DNA of 64,000 bases. Source: Spirochaetaceae bacterium. GTDB lineage: Bacteria; Spirochaetota; Spirochaetia; CADAEX01. How positions within the stretch are numbered: position 1 is the stretch's first letter; every line of letters begins with the position of its first letter. The stretch covers positions 42,121 to 106,120 of the forward strand of contig WQZP01000005.1 of the NCBI GenBank assembly GCA_009780675.1, in the 5' to 3' direction. A program made the position numbers and the translations under genes. Below are positions 1 through 8,993 of this stretch, one piece after another. The notes below the pieces were generated by a model. That model saw only the letters and a program-made list of their open reading frames with translations, had not been told where the DNA came from and did no database searches.

Positions 1-470
<470 letters not shown>

Positions 471-486
471 TCAGGAGAGGCGCTAT

Positions 487-1668
487 ATGGCTGTAAAATC
501 GATCAAAGATATTGATCTGACAAATAAAAAAGTACTCGTCCGTGTGGATTTTAATGTTCCAATAAAAGAAGGTAAAATTAAAGATGTTACCAGAATCACT
601 GCTTCTTTACCAACTATTGAACATATAATCAATCAAAAAGGGACAGCTATACTAATGAGCCATCTTGGGAGACCAAAGGGTGGCGAGAAAAAACCGGAAT
701 TTTCCCTTGCTCCAGTTGCTGAAAAGCTTTCAGAAATAATGGGCAAAAAAGTTATAATGGCTTCTGATTGTATTGGAGATGCAGTAGAAAAACTTGTAAA
801 AGATAGCAAACCAGGGGATATAATCCTTCTTGAAAATGTAAGATATTATCCAGAAGAGGAAGAAAATAACGCTGAATTCGCAAAAAAACTTGCAAAACTT
901 GGCGAAGTTTATATCAACGATGCTTTTGGAACAGCTCACAGAGCTCATGCTTCAACAGAAGGGCTTGCAAAGTACCTCCCTGCTGCTGCAGGATTTTTAA
1001 TTGAAAAAGAGGTGAAATTTCTGGAGCCTATTTTAAAAAGCCCAAAACAGCCTTTTGTTGCAATTATAGGGGGCGCTAAAGTCTCTTCAAAAATCGAAGT
1101 TCTTGAATCGCTTCTTAAAACATGCAGCGCAATGGTAATAGGCGGGGGAATGGCTTATACATTTCTTAAAGCCATGGGTGGAAAAATAGGTAAATCTCTT
1201 CTTGAAGAAGATTATCTGGAAACAGCGAAAAAATTTATCAAAGCTGCTGCGGATAAAAAAGTTGAAGTTATTTTTCCTCTTGATAATGTTTGCGCAAAAG
1301 AGTTTGACGAAAATGCAGAGCCAGTGTATATCGATAGCAAAGAAATCCCGGATGATTTAGTAGGGATGGATATTGGTCCTAAAACAATAGAAGCCATAAA
1401 AAAGTGTCTTGCTAGCGCAGAGACAATTGTATGGAATGGGCCAGTTGGTGTTTTTGAATTTAAGAATTTCCAAAAAGGGACTCTTGGAGTTGCGGAAATG
1501 GTAGCGAATTCAAAAGCTATTACAGTTATTGGCGGGGGAGACTCTGTTGCAGCTATAAATAAATTTGGATATGCAGATAAAGTTAGCCATGTATCTACAG
1601 GCGGCGGAGCTTCTCTTGAATATCTCGAAGGAAAACCATTGCCAGGTATAGTGGCGCTGGAAAAATAA
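487..1668 (+). CDS. pgk: Phosphoglycerate kinase
   Basis: Transfers phosphate from 1,3-bisphosphoglycerate to ADP, the first ATP-yielding step of glycolysis. The 393-residue length is normal for a bacterial PGK. The N-terminal substrate domain opens with [18 protein letters not shown] and contains SHLGRPKG. The C-terminal nucleotide domain carries the IGGAKVSSK stretch, the [13 protein letters not shown] motif and the glycine-rich [10 protein letters not shown] and STGGGASLE motifs near the end. The ATG is preceded by AGGAG at a normal distance. It lies between gap and tpiA with gaps of 16 and 13 bases, so co-transcription is very likely. Nothing unusual is seen. Confidence 0.98.
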   Translation: MAVKSIKDIDLTNKKVLVRVDFNVPIKEGKIKDVTRITASLPTIEHIINQKGTAILMSHLGRPKGGEKKPEFSLAPVAEKLSEIMGKKVIMASDCIGDAVEKLVKDSKPGDIILLENVRYYPEEEENNAEFAKKLAKLGEVYINDAFGTAHRAHASTEGLAKYLPAAAGFLIEKEVKFLEPILKSPKQPFVAIIGGAKVSSKIEVLESLLKTCSAMVIGGGMAYTFLKAMGGKIGKSLLEEDYLETAKKFIKAAADKKVEVIFPLDNVCAKEFDENAEPVYIDSKEIPDDLVGMDIGPKTIEAIKKCLASAETIVWNGPVGVFEFKNFQKGTLGVAEMVANSKAITVIGGGDSVAAINKFGYADKVSHVSTGGGASLEYLEGKPLPGIVALEK

Positions 1669-1681
1669 TTTGGAGAAAAAA

Positions 1682-2440
1682 ATGCCAGTCAGAAAAAAAT
1701 ATATTGCAGGTAACTGGAAAATGAATAAATTAACGAGCGAGGCTGTTACTCTTGCAAGTGAAATTGTGGAAGGCGCTCAAAAAGTTAATTGTAAAATAAT
1801 GATAGCGCCGCCATTTACTGTACTTTCCGAAGTTAAAAAAGTTGTAAAAGGGACAAATGTAATACTTGGTGCGCAAAATATGTCACATGAGAAATCAGGT
1901 GCTCATACAGGTGAAATATCGATAGATATGCTTAAAGATGTAGGAGTTGGTGTAGTAATCATAGGCCATTCAGAAAGAAGAATGACATACGGAGAAACAG
2001 ATGCTCTTATAAATTCAAAAATTCTTCTTGCGATAAAAGAAAAAATGGATGTGATTTTTTGTGTTGGAGAAACTCTTCAGGAAAGAGAAGCTGGAAAAGC
2101 ATTTGAAATTGTAACAAATCAGGTTAAAAATGGTTTAAAAGATGTTACAGAAAAAGAGCTTTCGTTCATTACTATTGCGTATGAACCAGTATGGGCAATA
2201 GGAACAGGAAAAACAGCAACAGATAAAGATGCTGATGATGTGCATAAAGTTATAAGGGAAACACTTGAAAAACTTTATTCAAAAGAACTTGCTCAGAAAA
2301 TGATAATTCAGTATGGTGGCTCTGTAAAGCCTGAAAATGCAGGTTCTCTTTTATCAATGGAAAACATTGATGGAGCGCTTGTTGGAGGAGCTTCTTTGAA
2401 AGCTGAGCAGTTTTTGGCTATAATAAATAGCATAAAATAA
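1682..2440 (+). CDS. tpiA: Triosephosphate isomerase
   Basis: Interconverts dihydroxyacetone phosphate and glyceraldehyde-3-phosphate. The start at 1682 (protein MPVRKKYIAGNWKMN) is preferred because GGAG lies six bases before it; an in-frame TTG at 1670 would overlap that ribosome binding site. From this start the protein has 252 residues, the usual length. Catalytic residues are visible: Lys13 in NWKMN, His96 in IIGHSERR and Glu168 in AYEPVWAIGTGKTA, followed by the phosphate-binding YGGSVKPEN and GALVGGASL motifs. It sits 13 bases after pgk and 16 bases before secG, an arrangement I recall from other treponemes. Confidence 0.98.
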   Translation: MPVRKKYIAGNWKMNKLTSEAVTLASEIVEGAQKVNCKIMIAPPFTVLSEVKKVVKGTNVILGAQNMSHEKSGAHTGEISIDMLKDVGVGVVIIGHSERRMTYGETDALINSKILLAIKEKMDVIFCVGETLQEREAGKAFEIVTNQVKNGLKDVTEKELSFITIAYEPVWAIGTGKTATDKDADDVHKVIRETLEKLYSKELAQKMIIQYGGSVKPENAGSLLSMENIDGALVGGASLKAEQFLAIINSIK

Positions 2441-2456
2441 AATTTGAGGTGGTTTA

Positions 2457-2825
2457 ATGGCAATACTTTCTGTTTTGCTTCTTGTAATGTTTATAATTGC
2501 ATGTATTTTTTTAGTTCTTATGGTACTTATCCAAAATGATCAGGGAGAAGGAATAGGTGGTCTTTTTGGAGGAGGCGGTGGCGCTTCTTTTGGTTCAAGG
2601 TCAGGTAATGTTCTTACTAAGTTTACATCTATTCTGGCAGCTGTTTTCTTTATTACTTCTTTTGGGCTTGCATGGGTCAATAGAACAATAGACAGAGGTG
2701 ATATTTTGGGAGCAGCGCATAGACAAGGTGCGGGACAGACTGAAGCAGTTCAGTGGTGGAACCCTGTAACGCCAACTGCAGACGCAGCTATAGATTTTGA
2801 AACAGAGGAAAATGATAGAGAATAA
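2457..2825 (+). CDS. secG: Preprotein translocase subunit SecG
   Basis: Small inner-membrane accessory subunit of the SecYEG channel. The 122-residue protein has a first membrane helix at about residues 3-24, then the family hallmark: a loop beginning IQNDQGEGIGGLFGGGGG with an SFGSRSGNVLTK stretch, and a second helix at about 53-73 that ends in a short charged tail. A GAGGTGG ribosome binding site precedes the ATG. It follows tpiA by 16 bases, and the next gene begins almost at its stop. The C-terminal extension of about 45 residues after the second helix is longer than in many SecG proteins and polar. Assignment is from topology and the glycine-rich loop. Confidence 0.93.
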   Translation: MAILSVLLLVMFIIACIFLVLMVLIQNDQGEGIGGLFGGGGGASFGSRSGNVLTKFTSILAAVFFITSFGLAWVNRTIDRGDILGAAHRQGAGQTEAVQWWNPVTPTADAAIDFETEENDRE

Positions 2826-2829
2826 AGGT

Positions 2830-3843
2830 ATGAAAAAATATCTATTTTTGATTGTTATTTTTATGATTCCCGCTTTTGTTTTTTCTCAGGAAATTATTGA
2901 TCAGCGGGCAGCTTCTGTAAATTTGATCAGACCAGAAATTATATCACAAAGGCAACTTGATCAAACTGTGGAAATACTCAGGCAAAACGGTATTGTTAGA
3001 ACAAGAATGGAAGTGCTTGAGACCATGGTAGGAGATGTGCTTCTTAAACAAGGAGCTGAAAGAGCAAGAATTACAGTTGCAGATTCTGAAATAATGAATT
3101 CAGCTAGAAGACAACTTGGAGATGCAGGGGCTCGCATGACAGACCAACAGGTTAGAGAGATTGTAAGCAGAGAAACTGGCGTGCCATGGGAAAGGTATCT
3201 TGAAAGAACCAGAGAAACAATACAACTTCAAAGGTATGTTCAGAGAGTTAAAGGCGCAAACTTTGCAAATGTACCAGCTCCAACAAATGCCGAGATAAGA
3301 AGATTTTATGATGAAAACACAAGGCAATTTCTGTTACCAAGAACAGTAAGATTTGATCATATTTTTATTGATATGAGAGCGCTTCCTACAAGAGCAGATC
3401 ATGATATGGCAAGAGAAAGAGCTACGTCATATGAGAGAGATCTTAGAAACGGATCCAGAACTTTTGACGAACTTGTGATAAATTCAGATGATACAAGTTC
3501 AAAATATAATAGGGGAAACTTCGGATTTTTAAGGGTAGATGATGCGCAGCGAAGGAGAATTCTTGGTGATGATTTTTTTGATGCTGTTTTTGCAATGCAG
3601 ACAGCCCAAATCAGTGGGATAATAAGATCAAATTTAGGTTTTCACATTATAAGAATGAATGAAGTAATAGAACCAAGAATACTTGGTCTTGATGACATAA
3701 TTAGTCCTGAGGTTGAAATAACTGTAAGAGATAGAATTATAGATTTTTTATCAGCAAGAAGACAGGAAGAAATATTCAGACAATCTGTTGAAGAACTTGT
3801 AGCTGAATTAACAGAAGAAGCAGAAATAAGGTATTTTATATAA
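2830..3843 (+). CDS. Exported PpiC/SurA-type peptidyl-prolyl isomerase (parvulin)
   Basis: Likely periplasmic parvulin-type foldase or chaperone for exported proteins. From the ATG at 2830 the product has about 337 residues and opens with a clear signal peptide (MKKYLFLIVIFMIPAFVFSQ). An N-terminal helical SurA-like region with many Arg and Gln residues runs to about residue 155. The rotamase domain follows, from about VRFDHIFIDM through YNRGNFGFLRVDDAQ to GFHIIRMNEV, then a short C-terminal helix. An alternative ATG at 2812 overlaps secG by 14 bases and has an AGAGGA box very close upstream; 2830 is chosen because it gives a compact signal sequence. secG and nusB flank it, so it joins secretion to an operon of housekeeping genes. 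Family certain, client proteins unknown. Confidence 0.88.
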   Translation: MKKYLFLIVIFMIPAFVFSQEIIDQRAASVNLIRPEIISQRQLDQTVEILRQNGIVRTRMEVLETMVGDVLLKQGAERARITVADSEIMNSARRQLGDAGARMTDQQVREIVSRETGVPWERYLERTRETIQLQRYVQRVKGANFANVPAPTNAEIRRFYDENTRQFLLPRTVRFDHIFIDMRALPTRADHDMARERATSYERDLRNGSRTFDELVINSDDTSSKYNRGNFGFLRVDDAQRRRILGDDFFDAVFAMQTAQISGIIRSNLGFHIIRMNEVIEPRILGLDDIISPEVEITVRDRIIDFLSARRQEEIFRQSVEELVAELTEEAEIRYFI

Positions 3844-3852
3844 AATAGAGAA

Positions 3853-3880
3853 GTCTGTCCAATAGAAGTGTTGGGCAGAC
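3853..3880 (+). terminator. Hairpin after the isomerase gene (possible weak terminator)
   Basis: A 10-bp stem (GTCTGTCCAA with TTGGGCAGAC, one G-U pair) encloses an 8-base loop, starting nine bases after the isomerase stop codon. There is no U-run after it, so it may act as an mRNA 3' stabiliser or a Rho-assisted end rather than a classical intrinsic terminator. nusB begins about 50 bases later. Confidence 0.35.
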
Positions 3881-3931
3881 AACCTTCAGATATATATTTA
3901 TTAGAGTAGATTTTTACTTATACAGGAATTT

Positions 3932-4354
3932 ATGGGATCGCGTCGTAAAGGGCGAATAATTGCTTTTAAGGTTATATTCAGCTGGGATTTTAATAATAAT
4001 AACATAGATGATCTCATAAATTTTAGTTTGACTAATGAAGCAAATAAAAAAATAAAAGAAGATTCAATAGTTTTTGCAAGATTAATTGTAAAAGGCACTA
4101 TTGATAATATTGGTGAAATTGACAAAAAAATCAAACAACATATATCTAACTGGGATTTTAAAAGAATAGCAAAAGTTGACCTTGCTATTTTAAGATTAAG
4201 TGCATATTCTTTAATGTTTCAAAAAGATATTGCAGGAAATATTATAATTGATGAGGCAATAGATATTTCAAAAGAGTTTAGCTCCGAGGAGTCATACCGT
4301 TTTATCAATGGCGTTCTTGACAGTATCTATAAAGAAATAATAAATGGAAAGTGA
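3932..4354 (+). CDS. nusB: Transcription antitermination factor NusB
   Basis: RNA-binding antitermination factor that binds BoxA with NusE (ribosomal protein S10) during rRNA transcription. The 140-residue, all-helical protein starts with the family's N-terminal pattern (SRRKGRIIAFKVIFSWDF). It contains the typical second half: WDFKRIAKVDLAILRLSAYSL, then an IIIDEAIDISKEF helix and the SYRFINGVLDSI motif near the C-terminus. AGGAA lies upstream at normal spacing. Its last 11 bases overlap the start of the next gene, showing translational coupling. Length and motifs match the family; nothing is odd. Confidence 0.95.
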   Translation: MGSRRKGRIIAFKVIFSWDFNNNNIDDLINFSLTNEANKKIKEDSIVFARLIVKGTIDNIGEIDKKIKQHISNWDFKRIAKVDLAILRLSAYSLMFQKDIAGNIIIDEAIDISKEFSSEESYRFINGVLDSIYKEIINGK

Positions 4355-6017
4355 AAAAGAAACCACACCAGACAATTCAATCGATGAGGAGAGTGTCCTC
4401 TGCTTGCTTCGACGAAAGTGTAGCCAGCTTTGGCAAAAGTGGGTAAAAAAAACCAATATCTGGTCTAAAAGAAATATCATAATATTGGCAGTACTTAATC
4501 TAATTGTTTTATCACTAATAATTGTGGCGCTTTTTCACAATACTGCTCAAAGAAGACAATTTAATGATTTATTAAGACAATGTGACCTCAATATATCAAG
4601 AAATGCCTATGATACAGCAGAAACTATATTGCAAAATATACTCCCTTATGCAGTCTCAAAAAGAGATTATATGAGGATATTAAAAAGAGCAAATATAATT
4701 GCAGACAGGACAGATAATTATCAAAATTTAATGCTATTTTCAGAAAGAGCACATAATAGATTTAGAAGAGATAGAGATATTTTGACCATATATGTTTATT
4801 CTTTGATCAAGAATAGAAATTTTGCAAGAATAATCAATCTGATCGATAGTAATAGAACATTGGCTATACCAGAAAGTTTTATTTATGTCATGCATGCGAT
4901 CAAGTATAAACAGGATAGTGACCAGGATTCCCTGCGTGCAATCAAAAATGATGATATAAGAAATATAATTAAAGGGAGTACTGATTTAACGCTATATGAA
5001 CAAATGTATAATAGATCCGGAAAACCTGTAGTTCTTACAAACTATCTTTTAACAATTCTGCTAACTGGTGATTATAAAAAAGCTGCGTCTGTTTTAGATA
5101 ATAGTATATATAGGAATCAAATAAATACCGAGCTTTCAGGATTGATCTATTATGATAATCAAGAGTTCCGCAAAGCAAAAGATCTGTTCGATAGATTATT
5201 TATAAGAGAAGAAACAGAGATAACTGATCCAGGATTAATAATGCTTTTGGCAGATACTCTTATCCATACAGGCAATTATCAGGACGCTTATGATCTTTAT
5301 AATATTGTAATATCTAGTCATGAAAGATTTTCGTGGGTCCCTTATGTTAATAAAGATTGGATCAATATGGTTTCTGGAAAAAGAACTTTTTATACAGAGG
5401 AAGCGATTAATATTTTTCAAAATGAAAGAAAACTCCCATTTTTAGCTATATTAAAAAATCAGCCTTATGAGACCATTGGCGAAACAACAAGAAACCAGGA
5501 TAGATATATTGCGGAATTTTGGGAATATTTTGCTGAAGATAATATGACAGAAGAGTTCAAAATCTTTTTTCTAAGAGAACTATTCCGAATGGGCAGATTT
5601 AATGACGTATTTATATTTACAGGAAAAAGAAATAATATAGACAGGGAGTGGGCAATCTTTTTTAATGCCCTTACATCTTTTTCTACAAAAGATCATGACA
5701 ATGCTTTACAGCTATTTCATAGATATTACAGCCTTGCTGGTGATTGGCGTGGTTTATATAATATGGGAATAATAGAACTTTTAAGTCAAAATCACCAATA
5801 TGCTGCGAACTATTTTGAAATAATTGTTAATAGATATGTTAGAAATGGCGCTGATATAAGCAGCGAAGACCTTGGAGATATATTTTTAATGCTTTCATTT
5901 TCACTGACCATGACCGGAGATCGCAGAAGAGGCCAATTTTTCCTTAATAGAACCATGGAAACAGGACACAGTTCTATATTATCCCAATTTCTTCAAAATT
6001 ATTACAGAACAAGATAG
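4344..6017 (+). CDS. Membrane-anchored TPR-like protein of unknown function
   Basis: I do not recognise a named family. The 557-residue product has a charged cytoplasmic N-terminus of about 45 residues, one membrane helix (about residues 45-65, IIILAVLNLIVLSLIIVALF), and then a long helical, probably periplasmic part. Repeated helix pairs such as AYDTAETILQNILPYA, DYKKAASVLDN, EFRKAKDLFDRLF and NYQDAYDLYNIV indicate TPR-like solenoid repeats, so a scaffolding or protein-binding role is likely. Its ATG overlaps the nusB stop by 11 bases, which implies coupled translation. The C-terminus is also TPR-like (GDWRGLYNMGIIELLSQNHQYA is seen in part). The start could be slightly different, but the overlap supports this one. 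Confidence 0.8.
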   Translation: MESEKETTPDNSIDEESVLCLLRRKCSQLWQKWVKKTNIWSKRNIIILAVLNLIVLSLIIVALFHNTAQRRQFNDLLRQCDLNISRNAYDTAETILQNILPYAVSKRDYMRILKRANIIADRTDNYQNLMLFSERAHNRFRRDRDILTIYVYSLIKNRNFARIINLIDSNRTLAIPESFIYVMHAIKYKQDSDQDSLRAIKNDDIRNIIKGSTDLTLYEQMYNRSGKPVVLTNYLLTILLTGDYKKAASVLDNSIYRNQINTELSGLIYYDNQEFRKAKDLFDRLFIREETEITDPGLIMLLADTLIHTGNYQDAYDLYNIVISSHERFSWVPYVNKDWINMVSGKRTFYTEEAINIFQNERKLPFLAILKNQPYETIGETTRNQDRYIAEFWEYFAEDNMTEEFKIFFLRELFRMGRFNDVFIFTGKRNNIDREWAIFFNALTSFSTKDHDNALQLFHRYYSLAGDWRGLYNMGIIELLSQNHQYAANYFEIIVNRYVRNGADISSEDLGDIFLMLSFSLTMTGDRRRGQFFLNRTMETGHSSILSQFLQNYYRTR

Positions 6018-6104
6018 TTGAATAGCGCCTTTATAAGTGGTATATTAATAAAAGAAGGTATCTTCAAATAACAAAAAGGTTGATGCGGAAATAAATATAA
6101 TTAG

Positions 6105-6851
6105 ATGCTAAAACTAAAAAATAAAAAAGATATTGAAAAAATCCGTTCATCAGGAAAAATTCTCGCTGAAACATTTGAAATAATAAGAGAACAACTAAAA
6201 CCAGGAATAACTACAAAAGATATTGATTGTATCTCATATAATTATATAAATAAGTGCAAAGCTAAGCCTGCTTTTAAAGGATATATGGGATATCCTGCAA
6301 GTATATGTATTTCTGTGAATGATGAAGTAATACATGGCATACCGTCTTCCCGTATACTTAAAGAGGGGGATATAGTAAGTCTTGATCTCGGAGTAGATCT
6401 TGATGGCTATATAAGCGATGCAGCAATTACACTTCCTGTAGGCAAAATTTCCGAAAAAAACAAACTTCTTATAAAAGTAACAGAAGAGTGTCTTTATAAA
6501 GGCATTGAAATGGTCGTTATTGGTAATAGAGTTTCGGATATTTCTAAAGCTATATTTAATCATGCAAAAAAACATAACTTCGGGGTTGTAAGAGATTTTT
6601 GCGGGCATGGGGTAGGGTTTAATCTTCATGAAGAGCCCCAGATACCAAATTATATTAAAAATGGCCCAAATCCAAGATTAAAAACAGGAATGGTTATAGC
6701 AATTGAACCTATGATAAATATTGGTGGAGATGAAATATATATTCTTGATGACCAGTGGACTGTAAAAACAACTGATCGTTCTTATTCTGCCCATTTTGAA
6801 CATACAGTTGCTGTGCTTGAAAACAAAGCCGAAATATTAACTTGTTTATAA
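6105..6851 (+). CDS. map: Methionine aminopeptidase, type I
   Basis: Removes the initiator methionine from nascent proteins. The 248-residue length is typical of the bacterial type I enzyme without a zinc extension. All catalytic and metal-binding residues are present in order: His77 in NDEVIHGIP, Asp94 in SLDLGV, Asp105 in ISDAA, His168 in CGHGVG, His175 in FNLHEEP, Glu201 in AIEPM and Glu232 in HFEHTVAV. The nearest purine-rich box (GCGGAAAT) is rather far upstream of the ATG, so translation initiation may be weak. The stop overlaps the ribosome binding site of the following protease gene. Confidence 0.96.
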   Translation: MLKLKNKKDIEKIRSSGKILAETFEIIREQLKPGITTKDIDCISYNYINKCKAKPAFKGYMGYPASICISVNDEVIHGIPSSRILKEGDIVSLDLGVDLDGYISDAAITLPVGKISEKNKLLIKVTEECLYKGIEMVVIGNRVSDISKAIFNHAKKHNFGVVRDFCGHGVGFNLHEEPQIPNYIKNGPNPRLKTGMVIAIEPMINIGGDEIYILDDQWTVKTTDRSYSAHFEHTVAVLENKAEILTCL

Positions 6852-6862
6852 GGAGATATGTT

Positions 6863-8257
6863 TTGAAAAAAAATATTTTTTATCTTCTTGCTGCTTTTTT
6901 GGTTTTATCTTTCTCTTGTACAACCATGACCAGAACTATAACTGTTGCTGAAAATAAATCTTTGCCATTATCTTTTGCAGATGCAGCAGAAAAAGCGCTC
7001 CCTTCTACTATACATATACGCATAGTAAATAAAAAGACACATATAACCCCTGAAGGGTGGGATTATCTCTTCAACCCTTTTTCACCATCTCCAGGAAATG
7101 TTTTTGAAGAAAGAAGAGATTTTTTTAGTGAAGGGCTTGGTGCAGGTGTAATTGTAAAACAATCAGAAAATAAATTTTATGCAGTTACAAACAGGCATGT
7201 TGTGTCAGATGCTAACTCAATATTAATAAAGCTGCATGATGGAGAAACTGCAGAAGCAATTCTGCTTGGTTTTGACGAGAGAAAAGATATAGCAATTATC
7301 TATTTTTACTCAGATAACCAGTCATTGCAAGTAATTGAAAAAGGGAATTCTGATTTACTAAGAGTAGGTGACTGGGTTCTTGCTGTGGGAAGCCCTTTTG
7401 GCTTTTATTCAAGTGTTACAGCAGGTATTGTAAGCGCTCTTGGCAGGCGTAATAATACAGGTGGCAATATTAGTGATTTTATACAAACAGATGCCTCTAT
7501 AAATACAGGTAATTCTGGAGGAGCTCTTGTTAATATTAGAGGGGAGCTTGTGGGAATAAACAGCTGGATCACAACTACAACAGGTGGCAGCATGGGACTT
7601 GGGTTTGCAATACCTGTAAATAATATTAAAAAAAGTATTGATGATATAATAAATTATGGTGAAGTAAGGTATGGCTGGATAGGCGTTATTGCCGGCGAGC
7701 TTCCTGAATTCGAACAAAGAATTTTTCAGACAAATAACGTTAGAGGAGTAATGATTTTTCAGACTATTCCCAATGGGCCTGCTGATCGTAATGGACTTTT
7801 ACCCGGAGATTTTTTACTGAATATAAGCGGAGTAGAAGTTCCTACTGTTGATTCTTTATTATTTACTGTAGGAGAATCAACAGTAGGAAGCCAGGGTAAT
7901 TTTGTGCTTATAAGAGATGGAAAAATCATAAATAAAGAAGTTACTTTTGGACTTAGAGAAAGAAATAATGATCTTATGCTTCAAAACAATCTTTATTGGC
8001 CAGGTATAAATGTTATTACTATCGATAGAGAACATATCCGTTTAAATAATTTTGATTCTGGAGTTATTATAACATTTATTGAAAGAGGGGCTGTTTTAAA
8101 TAATTTCATGCCAGGCGATATAATAACAGAAGTTAATGGTATTCCTATTTTAAATTCCAGGGATTTTTTTAGAGAAATCAACAAGAACAGGGATTTAAAT
8201 ATAATAAAATATTATAGAGACGGCACAAGTCGTATAAATGAAGTTAGGCATAACTAA
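6863..8257 (+). CDS. HtrA/DegP-type serine protease, probable lipoprotein
   Basis: Probable envelope quality-control protease. I place the start at the TTG at 6863 because AGGAG lies seven bases before it; a TTG at 6842 inside map has no such signal. The 464-residue product begins MKKNIFYLLAAFLVLSFSC, a spirochaete-type lipobox with Cys19, so it is likely membrane-anchored and not a soluble periplasmic enzyme. The trypsin-like domain has the full triad: His112 in TNRHVVSD, Asp142 in RKDIAII and Ser218 in NTGNSGGALVN. Two PDZ-like regions follow (around RYGWIGVIAGEL to VTFGLRE, and about residues 375-460). Family membership is firm; choosing between DegP, DegQ and DegS is not possible. Confidence 0.92.
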   Translation: MKKNIFYLLAAFLVLSFSCTTMTRTITVAENKSLPLSFADAAEKALPSTIHIRIVNKKTHITPEGWDYLFNPFSPSPGNVFEERRDFFSEGLGAGVIVKQSENKFYAVTNRHVVSDANSILIKLHDGETAEAILLGFDERKDIAIIYFYSDNQSLQVIEKGNSDLLRVGDWVLAVGSPFGFYSSVTAGIVSALGRRNNTGGNISDFIQTDASINTGNSGGALVNIRGELVGINSWITTTTGGSMGLGFAIPVNNIKKSIDDIINYGEVRYGWIGVIAGELPEFEQRIFQTNNVRGVMIFQTIPNGPADRNGLLPGDFLLNISGVEVPTVDSLLFTVGESTVGSQGNFVLIRDGKIINKEVTFGLRERNNDLMLQNNLYWPGINVITIDREHIRLNNFDSGVIITFIERGAVLNNFMPGDIITEVNGIPILNSRDFFREINKNRDLNIIKYYRDGTSRINEVRHN

Positions 8258-8872
8258 GTGGAAAAGCTATTTTTGTCATATACAGTAGTAAGAAATAACT
8301 CCATAAAACTTGCTCACAAAATACATAAAGATGGATTTATACCTGATATAATTTATGTATCTTTGCGTGGTGGCGCTTATGTTGGGAATGTTATAAGTGA
8401 ATATTTTAAAATAGCTCTTGCGGGCAAAAAGCCTGTTTTATATGCTGCTGTATGCTCTCATTCCTATAAAAATATAATGACTAAGTCAAAAAACATAAAA
8501 GTAGATGGATGGACATATTCTCCTGAACATCTTAGAAGTGGGGATAAAATACTTTTTGTTGATGAAATATTTGACTCAGGAAAAACCATTAATTATCTCG
8601 GTAATATAATATTGGCAGCAGGAATACCTCGTGAGGATTTAAAAATAGTAGTTCATGATTATAAGTATTTTCCGGATAATCCAAGCAACTTGACAATATT
8701 TCCTGACTATTACTGCGAAAAGCATATTGTTAAAAATAAAGAAGATGACTTATGGATCCATTATATGAGTCATGAATTGCAAGGGCTTACTCCGGAAGAA
8801 CTTGAGCAGCACTATTACAGCGAAGACCCGGAACTAAAAGATATATTCACTACTCTTGGGGAACTCCGTTAG
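8258..8872 (+). CDS. Phosphoribosyltransferase (purine salvage type)
   Basis: A type I phosphoribosyltransferase of 204 residues. The PRPP-binding signature ILFVDEIFDSGKT lies near residue 95, and an upstream VSLRGGAYVG loop is typical of xanthine/hypoxanthine enzymes. It probably converts a purine base plus PRPP to the nucleotide, but which base cannot be read from the sequence. The start is a GTG directly after the protease stop, with a GTTAGG box inside the protease gene, so the two are translationally coupled. The last codons (TTLGELR) are encoded by the first copy of a tandem hairpin repeat, so the extreme C-terminus was apparently supplied by that repeat. Confidence 0.85.
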   Translation: MEKLFLSYTVVRNNSIKLAHKIHKDGFIPDIIYVSLRGGAYVGNVISEYFKIALAGKKPVLYAAVCSHSYKNIMTKSKNIKVDGWTYSPEHLRSGDKILFVDEIFDSGKTINYLGNIILAAGIPREDLKIVVHDYKYFPDNPSNLTIFPDYYCEKHIVKNKEDDLWIHYMSHELQGLTPEELEQHYYSEDPELKDIFTTLGELR

Positions 8873-8993
8873 TGTCCCGGCGCTGTTATGCTGGGATACT
8901 GCTCTTAGGTAATCCCGCTAGTATCCCGACCTGATGTCGGGGCACTACTCTTGGGGAACTCCGCTAGTATCCCGACCTGATGTCGGGGTATTA
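8853..8993. repeat. Three tandem copies of a 46-49 bp hairpin repeat between convergent genes
   Basis: Three imperfect head-to-tail copies start at 8853, 8902 and 8948, each opening with CTCTT(G/A)GG and ending near a CACTA or TATTA. Copies 2 and 3 contain the hairpin CCCGAC-CTGAT-GTCGGG and differ at only a few positions; copy 1 has the diverged equivalent CCCGGC...GCTGGG. The array covers the last codons of the phosphoribosyltransferase gene and the stop codon of the convergent lipoprotein gene. It is clearly GC-richer than its flanks. It probably works as a bidirectional transcription end and looks like a small dispersed palindromic element of REP or MITE type. Confidence 0.85.

Noticed and set aside
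730..948. Open frame on the opposite strand of pgk, and many similar antisense frames over carB, A2M, pbpC and the rib genes
   Set aside because: They are shadows of strongly coding genes, with low-complexity or Cys/Phe/Ile-rich products, no ribosome binding sites and no recognisable motifs.
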